From JANJWP01 sp964540725 (GTDB lineage: Bacteria > Patescibacteriota > Gracilibacteria > BD1-5 > UBA2023), in contig CAZINU010000023.1 in the NCBI GenBank assembly GCA_964540725.1, positions 1 through 11,274 on the forward strand: a stretch of DNA of 11,274 bases, given 5' to 3'. Positions 1-6,481 of this stretch are shown one piece after another. A program made the translations under genes and the position numbers. Position 1 is the first letter of the stretch; each line of letters starts with the position of its first letter. The notes beneath the pieces were generated by a model. It worked only from the letters and a program-made list of their open reading frames with translations. It was not told the origin of the DNA and did no database searches.

Positions 1-59
1 GCGTCCGGATCGAAGTCGCCGACGTAGACGGCCACGGCGTTGTTCGGGACGTAGATGCC
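1..59 (-). other. Fragment of another coding frame, possibly M16-type peptidase (window edge)
   Basis: Reading the minus strand from about position 59 down to 1, in a frame different from the DsbA-like gene to its right, gives GIYVPNNAVAVYVGDFDPD. The run PNNA..V..GDFDP resembles the segment of M16 zinc-peptidase-type proteins that usually reads YYxPNNAxLVVxGDxDP. In the DsbA frame the same bases give a low-quality Ser/Thr/Pro-rich string, so the shifted frame is the more natural one here. The fragment has no start and is too short for a firm family call. It could be an assembly misjoin at a contig end, a real recombination junction or a frameshift. The family name is a tentative resemblance only. 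Confidence 0.4.
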
Positions 60-676
60 GCGTCGAGAATGGCGAAGAATTCCTCGGAACTTTTGAACTC
101 GACGATTTTTCCGTTCAGGTACACCGACGGCGTGTACGACAGGCCGAGCCGGTTTCCGTCGGCCATTTCGGATTGGATCTTCGCGTAGTACCACCCTTCG
201 GACAAGCACTTCGCGAAGTTCGCCGGATCGACCCCGGACTTCGTAGCGAGCTCGGCACGCTCGGCATCGCTGACGTCGGCGTTCGTTTTCTTTTCCTCGA
301 GGGCGTACATGAGATCGGAGAATTCCCGGTATTTCCCTTCCGAAAGGGCGCAAAGTCCGGCCATCGCGTCGCGAATGGCGTTCTGGTGCTGCGGGAGCGG
401 ATAGTTCTTATACGTGAGGGAAATCTTCTTCGTGTCCACGTATTCCTTCCAGAGCCTCGGTTCGATCAAGGCATGGAACCGCTGGCATGCCGGACATTGG
501 TAGTCGGAATAGATTTCGAGGTTCACGGCGGAGTCGGGAGCGCCGAATACGGCCGATTCGATTTCTTTCGTCACGGCGGGAACGAACGTTGCCGGCGTTT
601 TCGAGGAGGAAGCGCCTTCGCACCCGGAAAGGGCGAGGGCGGCGAACGCGAGGGCGAGGGCGAATTTCTTGGACAT
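1..676 (-). CDS. DsbA-like thiol oxidoreductase lipoprotein (3' end damaged at window edge)
   Basis: The protein starts MSKKFALALA and has a hydrophobic stretch ending in the lipobox LSGC (Cys19), so it should be an exported, lipid-anchored protein. The thioredoxin-like domain carries the active-site motif DYQCPACQRF (Cys61-Pro-Ala-Cys64) and, near the end, a TPSVYLNGK segment that holds the usual cis-proline of thioredoxin folds. This matches the DsbA/thioredoxin_4 family, which makes or shuffles disulfides in secreted proteins; the redox direction cannot be told from sequence. ATG at 676 is chosen because it puts the signal peptide at the N-terminus; in-frame ATGs lie 10 and 11 codons upstream, but they overlap or lie within the -10 box. 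Recognisable DsbA sequence ends near position 59 (SEEFFAILDAA). The frame stays open to base 2 with no stop, but the last ~19 codons are probably not native. Confidence 0.85.
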   Translation of the reverse strand, partial: MSKKFALALAFAALALSGCEGASSSKTPATFVPAVTKEIESAVFGAPDSAVNLEIYSDYQCPACQRFHALIEPRLWKEYVDTKKISLTYKNYPLPQHQNAIRDAMAGLCALSEGKYREFSDLMYALEEKKTNADVSDAERAELATKSGVDPANFAKCLSEGWYYAKIQSEMADGNRLGLSYTPSVYLNGKIVEFKSSEEFFAILDAASTSRTTPWPSTSATSIRT

Positions 677-701
677 GGAACGGGAATGGATGACGCGGGG
701 C

Positions 702-729
702 ATCATACCCGAAACGGTTTTTTTCCAAA
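702..729 (-). promoter_or_regulatory. Promoter of the DsbA-like gene
   Basis: On the minus strand TTTGGA (729-724), a 16-bp spacer and TATGAT (707-702) form a sigma70-like promoter about 25 nt before the ATG at 676. It sits back to back with the sod promoter, so the two genes are divergently transcribed from a short shared region. Confidence 0.55.
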
Positions 730-733
730 GCGT

Positions 734-761
734 TTGCGAGAAAAACCGATTGCGCTATCAT
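734..761 (+). promoter_or_regulatory. Promoter of the superoxide dismutase gene
   Basis: TTGCGA (734-739), a 16-bp spacer and TATCAT (756-761), with the ATG 30 nt downstream of the -10. The expected leader is about 23 nt and contains no Shine-Dalgarno; it even contains CCTCC, the anti-SD sense. Confidence 0.55.
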
Positions 762-791
762 GGGCCGTTACCTCCTCACCACCCCCATTCC

Positions 792-1451
792 ATGTTCGAA
801 CTTCCCGCGCTTGCGTACCCGAAAAACGGCCTCGCCCCGTGGATATCGGAAGAAACTCTCGAATTCCACTACGGAAAACACCACAGAGCCTACGTCGATA
901 ACCTGAATTCGCTCGTTCCCGGCACGGAATTCGCCGGAAAATCCCTTGAGGAAATCGTCCGGACGGCCCCATCCGGGGCGATTTTCAATAACGCCGCGCA
1001 GGTTTGGAACCATACGTTCTACTTCGAATCGCTCCTTCCGCCCGCGGAAATCGCGAAAAGGCGGGGGCGCGGGGATTTGACGACGGAAGCCATGGCGGCG
1101 GCTCCCGACATTTTTTCCGCGCCCGGCCAGGATGCGCTCGGCCACGCCATGGAGCGGACCTGGGGGAACTTCGACGCCTTCCGCGAAGCGTTCAAGGCGC
1201 TCGCGCTGAAAACGTTCGGATCCGGATGGGTTTGGTTCGTCCGACGGAAGGACGACGGCGCGCTCGCCATCGTTTCGACTCCGAACGCCGAAACTCCCCT
1301 GAAATCCGGAGACGTTCCGCTTTTGACCTGCGACGTTTGGGAACACGCCTACTACGTCGACTACCGGAATCGGCGCGGCGACTACGTTGACCGTTTCTGG
1401 CATCTCGTAAACTGGGACAAGGTTTCCGAACGCTTCGAAACGGGAGCGTAA
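792..1451 (+). CDS. sodB: Superoxide dismutase, iron type
   Basis: A 219-residue Fe/Mn superoxide dismutase, which converts superoxide to oxygen and hydrogen peroxide. The metal ligands can be placed by the family motifs: His26 in EFHYGKHHRAYVDNLN, His74 in AAQVWNHTFYFESL, and Asp181 and His185 in DVWEHAYYVDYRN. Gln70 in the AAQVWNH motif is the arrangement typical of iron enzymes; manganese enzymes usually place the equivalent Gln later. GSGWVWFV is the usual family segment. The protein is longer than the ~195 residues common for FeSOD because of extra residues around 83-115 (AKRRGRGDL and onward). ATG at 792 is the first start after the promoter and gives the canonical FELPALAYPKNGLAPWIS N-terminus. 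It ends in TAA and shares a palindromic terminator with the convergent cold-shock gene. No signal peptide, so cytoplasmic. Confidence 0.95.
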   Translation: MFELPALAYPKNGLAPWISEETLEFHYGKHHRAYVDNLNSLVPGTEFAGKSLEEIVRTAPSGAIFNNAAQVWNHTFYFESLLPPAEIAKRRGRGDLTTEAMAAAPDIFSAPGQDALGHAMERTWGNFDAFREAFKALALKTFGSGWVWFVRRKDDGALAIVSTPNAETPLKSGDVPLLTCDVWEHAYYVDYRNRRGDYVDRFWHLVNWDKVSERFETGA

Positions 1452-1466
1452 CCGCGGAAGCAAAAG

Positions 1467-1494
1467 AAAAACCGGGTCGTACGACCCGGTTTTT
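1467..1494. terminator. Bidirectional palindromic terminator between sod and csp
   Basis: A perfect 28-bp palindrome: AAAAACCGGGTCGT followed by its reverse complement. As RNA it forms a GC-rich stem with a GUAC loop followed by U5 on either strand, so it can end both the sod transcript (+) and the cold-shock transcript (-). Confidence 0.9.
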
Positions 1495-1514
1495 CGAAGG
1501 AGTTGCCCGAAGGG

Positions 1515-1721
1515 CTACACGGCCTGAACGTTGATGGCCTGGGGACCCTTCTTGCCCTGTTCGATGTCGAACGTAACGGGAGCGTTCTCTTCGAGAGCGT
1601 CGAACGCCTCGGAACCGCCGACGACGCCGGTGAAGTGGAAGAATACGTCGGAAGCGCCGTCTTCGGGGCGGACGAAACCGAACCCGCTTTCGCGCTTGAT
1701 CTTCTTAACGGAACCCTGCAT
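1515..1721 (-). CDS. csp: Cold-shock domain protein (CspA family)
   Basis: A 68-residue single cold-shock domain, a five-stranded OB fold that binds single-stranded RNA or DNA and usually acts as an RNA chaperone. RNP1 is recognisable as SGFGFVRPED (residues 12-21) and RNP2 as DVFFHF (25-30). The C-terminal GKKGPQAINVQ matches the usual GxxGxQAxNV ending. Differences from the consensus: the N-terminal motif GTVKWFN is GSVKKIK, so the conserved tryptophan is missing, and the usual Lys of KGFGF is Ser. Stop is TAG. The leader is long (about 70 nt from the proposed promoter) and contains an inverted repeat at 1741-1754, which would fit leader-based temperature control seen in some csp genes; that is inference. 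Confidence 0.95.
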   Translation of the reverse strand: MQGSVKKIKRESGFGFVRPEDGASDVFFHFTGVVGGSEAFDALEENAPVTFDIEQGKKGPQAINVQAV

Positions 1722-1800
1722 GGGGAAAAAAGAAAAAAGTAAGCGTATATGCTTCGCCCCCTTCGTTGCTTCGAGGAAGTGTCCGCCCTATACGCGGCGT

Positions 1801-1828
1801 AGTGTACCCCTTTTTTCCGAAAGGAAAA
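1801..1828 (-). promoter_or_regulatory. Possible promoter of the cold-shock gene
   Basis: On the minus strand TACACT (1806-1801) lies 16 bp from a weak -35 TTTTCC (1828-1823). Use of this site gives a leader of about 70 nt. The downstream near-palindrome AAGCGTATATGCTT (1741-1754, plus-strand reading) lies inside the leader. The -35 match is poor, so this is tentative. Confidence 0.35.
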
Positions 1829-1909
1829 AATCTTTTTTTAAAGAAAATTCCAAAATGTCCCAAACAAGCGCCCGGCGGGGGTGCGAGTATCGGGAAATTC
1901 GCTTTCCGA

Positions 1910-1937
1910 TTTGATTTTCCGACCTTTTCCATATAAT
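1910..1937 (+). promoter_or_regulatory. Promoter of tRNA-His
   Basis: TTTGAT (1910-1915), a 16-bp spacer and a perfect TATAAT (1932-1937), 54 bp ahead of the tRNA. No ORF lies between the two. Confidence 0.6.
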
Positions 1938-1990
1938 CCACAGGCCTTTTCCCGATCGGCGAATTCTTTTGCCGTCCGGAAAGACTTCGT

Positions 1991-2068
1991 GGCGATCGTA
2001 GTTCAGCTGGTTAGAACGCCGGACTGTGAATCCGGAGGTCGAGGGTTCAAGCCCCTTCGATCGCCCCA
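1991..2068 (+). tRNA. tRNA-His (anticodon GTG)
   Basis: The full cloverleaf can be folded by eye. Acceptor arms are GCGATCG (1992-1998) and CGATCGC (2058-2064). The anticodon arm is CCGGA-CTGTGAA-TCCGG with anticodon GTG, reading His codons. The T arm is GAGGG-TTCAAGC-CCCTT with one G.U pair. The base before the acceptor is G (1991) and the discriminator is C (2065), giving the extra G-1:C73 pair that is the identity mark of tRNA-His. CCA is encoded (2066-2068). Confidence 0.96.
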
Positions 2069-2080
2069 TTGAATCGCGTC

Positions 2081-2180
2081 AAAACTTCAGCTTTCACGTT
2101 CCGTTTTGCGAGCCTCGCTCGCTGTACCACTCAGTACGGCTCCGCTCCGGTTCTCAAACGTCACGCGAAATCTTCGTTTT
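2081..2180. repeat. Long imperfect inverted repeat in the tRNA-His/S1 spacer
   Basis: The two halves of this 100-nt stretch are imperfectly complementary: AAAAC (2081-2085) with GTTTT (2176-2180), TTTCACGTTCCGTTTTGCGAGCC (about 2092-2114) with GGTTCTCAAACGTCACGCGAAA (2149-2170). Inside lie a tight GCGAGC-CTC-GCTCGC hairpin (2108-2122) and GTAC...GTAC (2124-2137). No coding signal. It lies downstream of the tRNA and upstream of the S1 gene, so it may be a processing structure, an S1-gene leader or an intergenic repeat element. Confidence 0.5.
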
Positions 2181-2199
2181 CACACGATTCGCCCCGGTC

Positions 2200-2223
2200 T
2201 TGCAATGGAACGTTTCATTGCAA
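2200..2223. repeat. 24-bp near-perfect palindrome
   Basis: TTGCAATGGA (2200-2209) and TTCATTGCAA (2214-2223) form a ten-pair stem, one of them G.U, around the loop ACGT. No T-tract follows, so it is not an obvious terminator. A protein-binding site or RNA structure upstream of the S1 gene is possible. Confidence 0.5.
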
Positions 2224-2279
2224 ACCACTCAAATTTCTCGCCCGAATCCGCTCGTCGGAATCAGGCAAAGTCCGCGCAT

Positions 2280-2295
2280 GGCGGGAATTCCCGCC
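2280..2295. repeat. 16-bp perfect palindrome
   Basis: GGCGGGAATTCCCGCC is fully self-complementary and lies 66 bp before the S1 start. The rest of 2224-2361 shows no gene and no convincing promoter in the 16-bp-spacer pattern used elsewhere in the window. The S1 gene may therefore be read from the tRNA promoter. Confidence 0.5.
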
Positions 2296-2361
2296 GAGCC
2301 GAACGCCTCGCCCCACACGGGCAAATTATTCCTATTTTTATCCCATTAACTTTCTTCCGCA

Positions 2362-3540
2362 ATGTCCAACGACTTCGGAACCCTCCTCGCCACCGCACCG
2401 GTCGCCAAGGCTCCCGCCATCGGCGAAATCGTGTCCGGCAAGGTTCTCCGCGCCGACGCCAAGATGCTCTTGGTCGACATCGCCGACGGACAATTCACCG
2501 GCGTTATTTCCGGAATGCACATGCATTCTTCCACCGAAGACGGCTCTTCGCTCAACCCGGGCGACTCGGTAGAAGCCATCGTCATCGGCGAAGAACGCAA
2601 TTCCGGCCTCTTCGTCCTCTCGCTCCGCAAGGCGAGCCAGATGAAGCTCATCGCCAAGCTCCACTCCAATTTCGATACCAAGGAAATCATCACCGTTATC
2701 CCGAACGAAGCCAACAAGGGCGGTCTTCTGATCGACCTCGACGGCATCAAGGGATTCATTCCGGTTTCCCAACTCACCCCGCTCCACTACCCCCGCGTGG
2801 AAGGAGCCAATCCCGAAAAGATTCTCGAACACCTCCAGAAGCTCGTCGGAAAGCCGTTCAAGGTCCGCGTCATCAACGTCGACAAGGATGGCCGCAAGAT
2901 CATCTTCTCCGAAAAAGCCGCCGTCGAAGAACAGCGCTCCGCCGCGCTCTCGACCCTCAAGGTCGGCGACGTCGTCGAAGGAACCGTTTCCGGTATCCTT
3001 ACCTACGGCCTCTTCATCACCTTCAACGGTGTCGAAGGACTCGTCCACGTTTCCGAAATCGACTGGGGGCACGTCTCCAATCCGTCCAAGTTCGCCAAGA
3101 TCGGCGACGTGGTCAAGGTTCAGGTCATCGGCATCGAGGGCGACAAGATTTCGCTCTCCATCAAGCGCCTCCGCCCGAATCCCTGGCAGATTCTCCAGGA
3201 CAAGTACAAGGTCGGCGACGTCGTCGAAGCTCCGGTCATGCGCATTTCGCAGTTCGGCGTCTTCGTCTCCCTCGAAGGCGGAATCTCCGGCCTCATCCAC
3301 CTCTCCGAAATTTCTTCCTCGATGGTCAAGAACGTCGAAGAACACGTCAAGGTCGGCGAGAACATCAAGGCCAAGATCATTACCTTCGATCCCCAGGCGA
3401 AGCGCATCGGACTCTCCATGAAGGCGCTCGAAGAAGGCGCTTCCGCCGAGGCTCCGGCCGCCGAAGGCGAAGAAGCTCCCAAAAAGCGCGCTTCCAAAAA
3501 GAAGGAGGAAGCCGCCGAAGAGGCTCCGGCCGCCGAATAA
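2362..3540 (+). CDS. rpsA: S1-domain RNA-binding protein (ribosomal protein S1 type, four S1 repeats)
   Basis: A 392-residue protein with four S1 repeats, at about residues 20-92, 106-183, 199-268 and 284-354. Repeats 3 and 4 are the most canonical: VGDVVEGTVSGILTYGLFIT...GLVHVSEI and VGDVVEAPVMRISQFGVFVS...GLIHLSEI. Such proteins bind mRNA and help it onto the 30S ribosome. Classical E. coli S1 has six repeats; four-repeat forms are common in other phyla. The C-terminal tail (355-392) is low complexity, built from Ala/Glu runs and a KKRASKKKEE block, as often seen in disordered tails of these proteins. ATG at 2362 has no Shine-Dalgarno. Stop is TAA, eight bases before the terminator hairpin. 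The window's apparent poverty in Shine-Dalgarno sequences makes the S1 protein a likely helper for initiation (inference). Confidence 0.93.
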   Translation: MSNDFGTLLATAPVAKAPAIGEIVSGKVLRADAKMLLVDIADGQFTGVISGMHMHSSTEDGSSLNPGDSVEAIVIGEERNSGLFVLSLRKASQMKLIAKLHSNFDTKEIITVIPNEANKGGLLIDLDGIKGFIPVSQLTPLHYPRVEGANPEKILEHLQKLVGKPFKVRVINVDKDGRKIIFSEKAAVEEQRSAALSTLKVGDVVEGTVSGILTYGLFITFNGVEGLVHVSEIDWGHVSNPSKFAKIGDVVKVQVIGIEGDKISLSIKRLRPNPWQILQDKYKVGDVVEAPVMRISQFGVFVSLEGGISGLIHLSEISSSMVKNVEEHVKVGENIKAKIITFDPQAKRIGLSMKALEEGASAEAPAAEGEEAPKKRASKKKEEAAEEAPAAE

Positions 3541-3548
3541 TCGGCATC

Positions 3549-3587
3549 CGAACGAAAAACCGCCCCAAACGGGCGGTTTTTCGTTCG
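3549..3587. terminator. Bidirectional terminator after the S1 gene
   Basis: Seventeen-base perfect arms, CGAACGAAAAACCGCCC and GGGCGGTTTTTCGTTCG, flank the loop CAAAC. The GC core has a T run on either side, so it serves the S1 gene (+) and the convergent hypothetical gene (-), whose TAA lies eight bases beyond it. Confidence 0.92.
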
Positions 3588-3594
3588 TGGGCGG

Positions 3595-4032
3595 TTACGA
3601 ATCGGAAGAAGGAGGTTCGGGCGGCACGTCGGCGTCTCCAGAAACTTCGGGCGCGCCGGTAAGCCGCATGAAGCGCACTTCGAACGACCCCGGTTCGACG
3701 TAGGCTTCGAAGCAGCGCCCGTCCGGGCAATTGACGCGGACGAGCCCTCCGTTCGAGATGTCGACGGCGCTCGCGACGGTGGTGACCACGGTTCAAAATC
3801 GGGTTTCGAGCACGAATTCCGATTCGGTAGGAACCCCTTTGACCGAAAGCATGCCGTCCTCAATCGAATATTCGAGGGAATTGCCGGATTCGACGGCGGC
3901 GCTGCCGATTTCGAAGCGCAACGCCGAAAGGGCCGACCGGGTTTCGGAGAGGGAATCGGCGGAGTCGTCCGACTCTTTCGGTTTCGGAAATTCGGCAGTA
4001 TCGGGACGGTTCCGGGTTTCGGAAAATGCCAT
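3595..4032 (-). CDS. Hypothetical protein, 145 aa, one in-frame UGA read as glycine
   Basis: I do not recognise a family. From ATG at 4032 (MAFSETRNRPDTAEF) the frame meets TGA at 3793-3795 after 79 codons. It continues in the same frame (TVVTTVASAVDISNGGLVRV...) to TAA at 3595-3597, beside the shared terminator. With UGA = Gly the product is 145 residues. The first ~50 residues are acidic and Ser/Glu-rich, the middle looks like beta strands (NSLEYSIEDGMLSVKGV, SEFVLETRF, GGLVRVNCPDGRCFEAYVEPGSFEVRFMRL), and the tail is Pro/Ser/Asp-rich. Two cysteines lie in NCPDGRC. No signal peptide or membrane segment. Under the standard code this would be two ORFs, the second starting at GTG 3789, two codons after the stop, with no Shine-Dalgarno. 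A single recoded gene is the simpler reading. Own promoter at 4066-4095. Confidence 0.7.
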
Positions 4033-4065
4033 GGTACGACGGGTGAGGGATATCCCCTTTCCCCC

Positions 4066-4095
4066 ATCCTACCAAATACGCAGCCGTCGCGTCAA
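4066..4095 (-). promoter_or_regulatory. Promoter of the 145-aa hypothetical gene
   Basis: On the minus strand TTGACG (4095-4090), an 18-bp spacer and TAGGAT (4071-4066), about 33 nt before the ATG at 4032. The TT of the -35 is borrowed from the T run of the terminator that ends the upstream ftsI operon. Confidence 0.5.
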
Positions 4096-4113
4096 AAAAT
4101 CGGCCTTCGCCGA
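4094..4113 (-). terminator. Terminator of the priA-like/ftsI operon
   Basis: On the minus strand TCGGC-GAAG-GCCGA is followed directly by six T, about 50 nt after the ftsI stop codon. A second hairpin without a T run (CGTTCC-GAC-GGAACG, 4143-4157) lies between the stop and this terminator. Confidence 0.75.
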
Positions 4114-4162
4114 AATTCGGGCGCCGCCCCGAAATGGGACAACGTTCCGACGGAACGGAACC

Positions 4163-6475
4163 TTACTGGCTTTTCGGAATTCCGTAGTAATTCAACAAGT
4201 ACTTCGATATGCGCGAAAAGAGGGCCGACGAGGTCGTTTCCGAAAACTCCGCGCTTCTCGGACGTTCGATCTTCACGATCATGACGAACTTCGGATTCGA
4301 AGCCGGAGCGAATCCTCCGTACGACGTAATCGTATGCCCCGGACCGTCCTGTTCGTACTTCCCCTTCGACGCGATTTGGGAGGTACCAGTTTTTCCCGCG
4401 ACGTCGTACCCGTCGACCGAACCCTTCCGAGCGAAACCGATCTTCGCCCCTTCCACGAGCATGGCGGTAATCTGTTTGGAGGTTTCCTCCTTGATGACGC
4501 GGCGGAGGGGGGTCGGGGCGTTTTTTATGACGATGCCGTCGCCGAGGGTAATCGAATCGACGATGTACGGCTGCATGTAGACGCCGCCGTTCGCGAGAAC
4601 GGAATACGCGGCGGCCATTTGGAGAACGGTCGCGGTGATACCTTGTCCGAACGACTGGGTAAAGAGCTTGGCCCGCGACCACTTTTCGTACGGTTCGATC
4701 TTCCCGAATACCTCCCCTTCGAGGGTGATGTTGGTTTTCGCGCCGAATCCGAAATCCTCCACGTACTTGGCGAAGAGGGACTTTCCGATCTTCTGCACGA
4801 TGTCGATCATTCCGACGTTGCAGGACCAGTCGAGGGCATGGACGTAGGTGTGTCGGCCGAGGCATTCGTTCGAAACGTTCTTGATTTTGAATTGGTCGAT
4901 TTCGACGAACCCCTTGTCCAAATACGTGTCGGTCGGTCGGATGTCGCCCGTATCGATGCCGATGGCGGTGGTAATCGCCTTGAATACCGATCCCGGTTCG
5001 TAGAGCGACCCGATAGCGTCGTTTACGTACGTGCCCGGACCGAACCCGTTTTTGAATTTGTACTTCGGCACCGCGACGTTCCCGAGTTCGTTCTCGGTCG
5101 CCTGACGAAGGAACACTTTTTTTCCGTCGTAACTGAACTCGGTGCCGTTTTGGGAATCTTCCACGAACACCGGAAACCCGAGGAGGTCGAACGCGGGGTT
5201 CGGGTATTTGGCGTACGACACCTTCTCAAGCTCGTAGACCGAACCGAATTCGTTCGGGTCATAGTCGGGATACCCGGCCATGGCGATGATGGCGCCGGTT
5301 TTCGGATCCATGACGACGACCGACCCCTTGTTCGCGCGGAATTCCTTCACGCCTTCGGAAAGAAGCCGGGTCACTTCCTTTTGGACGTTCCGGTCGATGG
5401 TCAATTTCACGTCGGCCCCGTTCACGATCTTCCGCTCGTCCAAATCGTAACCGCCGATCGTCCGTCCGGCGGCGTCTTTTCGGGTTTTCCGCTGCCCTTC
5501 CTGCCCCTGGAGTTCGTCGTTGAAGTACCCTTCGATGCCGTAGCGGCCGACGCCCTCGTTATCCACGAATCCGGTCACCTGGCCGCCGACGTGCTTTTCC
5601 GGATAAAACCGGGTCGGATGCGATTCGAGAATCAGGAACGGCGTAACCGTTTCGGCCTGGGTCACGAGCCCCTTGGAAACGGCGGCCTTTTCTTCCTTTA
5701 TGCGGACGTCGATCAGGTCGCGCGTCGCCAGATTCATCCGTCGGAGGAGTTTGACGTACCGGACGGGACGCTTGGAAAGCCGGAAGTCCGCCTCCGCCTT
5801 GGAGAGTCCGAGCGCCTGTTGGATTTTCGCGGAGACGGCGGCGCGTTCGGAATCGGGAATGAGGAGCGGATTGACGTAGAGGTTTCCCAGAACGGTGAAG
5901 AATCCGGAAAACGAAAGGGATTCGAACGCTTGGGAATCCGAAGCGGGAACGTTCTCCCTGACGAGAACGAAATCGACGTACTCCTTCTCGAGGCGCTTCG
6001 CGAGTTCTTCGCGGATGAAGGTCTTGGCATTCTCCTTACCGACCGAGGTTTCGGCATCGCGGTCGACGCGCGCGAAAGCGGCGACGTTTTCGAAGCATTT
6101 GGATTCGGAGCCGTTCTGGCAGAGGTCGGCGAACACGACGTCCGTCAAAAACGGGTACAGGCGGTCCTTCGACCCCGGCGCCCGAGGATCGACGGCCAAG
6201 TCGGGCAGGTCGGTGGAAGTGGCGAAAACGCCGACCGGATCGTTATGGGAATAAATGGATCCGCGCGAAACGGGGTTCTTTACGGTCGTAATCTGCTGTT
6301 TTTCGGCGAGCGACCGGTAATAGCCGTAATCGAGAACGGAATACCGGAACGACGTAAACATAATGAACGCCGCGTACGCGAAAAACGCGTACGAAACGAA
6401 TTTCAACCGGTCGGTCCGTTCGATCGTGCGGAGCGACGAAGCGACGAAGGAGTGGAGTGCGTGAGGAAGGTGCAT
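4163..6475 (-). CDS. ftsI: Class B penicillin-binding protein (FtsI/PBP2-like transpeptidase)
   Basis: A 770-residue D,D-transpeptidase that cross-links peptidoglycan from the outer face of the membrane. One N-terminal membrane anchor (about residues 25-46, KFVSYAFFAYAAFIMF) is followed by the RGSIYSHND segment typical of the class B N-terminal domain. The three transpeptidase motifs are present: SxxK as EPGSVFK (Ser496 the nucleophile, Lys499), SxN as SCN (551-553, usually SSN), and KTG as AGKTGTSQ (695-697). Family signposts GSVVVMDPKTGAIIAMAGYPDYDPN (about 384-408) and AAYSVLANGG (622-631) agree. The N-terminal domain is enlarged (about residues 75-240), making the protein longer than most FtsI. 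No PASTA domain. FtsI (division) and PBP2 (elongation) cannot be separated with certainty; the short cytoplasmic tail and ending fit FtsI. It starts six bases after the priA-like stop codon, so the two are probably co-transcribed. Stop TAA. Confidence 0.92.
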   Translation of the reverse strand: MHLPHALHSFVASSLRTIERTDRLKFVSYAFFAYAAFIMFTSFRYSVLDYGYYRSLAEKQQITTVKNPVSRGSIYSHNDPVGVFATSTDLPDLAVDPRAPGSKDRLYPFLTDVVFADLCQNGSESKCFENVAAFARVDRDAETSVGKENAKTFIREELAKRLEKEYVDFVLVRENVPASDSQAFESLSFSGFFTVLGNLYVNPLLIPDSERAAVSAKIQQALGLSKAEADFRLSKRPVRYVKLLRRMNLATRDLIDVRIKEEKAAVSKGLVTQAETVTPFLILESHPTRFYPEKHVGGQVTGFVDNEGVGRYGIEGYFNDELQGQEGQRKTRKDAAGRTIGGYDLDERKIVNGADVKLTIDRNVQKEVTRLLSEGVKEFRANKGSVVVMDPKTGAIIAMAGYPDYDPNEFGSVYELEKVSYAKYPNPAFDLLGFPVFVEDSQNGTEFSYDGKKVFLRQATENELGNVAVPKYKFKNGFGPGTYVNDAIGSLYEPGSVFKAITTAIGIDTGDIRPTDTYLDKGFVEIDQFKIKNVSNECLGRHTYVHALDWSCNVGMIDIVQKIGKSLFAKYVEDFGFGAKTNITLEGEVFGKIEPYEKWSRAKLFTQSFGQGITATVLQMAAAYSVLANGGVYMQPYIVDSITLGDGIVIKNAPTPLRRVIKEETSKQITAMLVEGAKIGFARKGSVDGYDVAGKTGTSQIASKGKYEQDGPGHTITSYGGFAPASNPKFVMIVKIERPRSAEFSETTSSALFSRISKYLLNYYGIPKSQ

Positions 6476-6481
6476 GGGGCC

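Noticed and set aside
2106..3662. 518-codon plus-strand frame overlapping the S1 gene
   Set aside because: Arg-rich shadow in another frame of the S1 gene; the S1 domains are unambiguous in the chosen frame.
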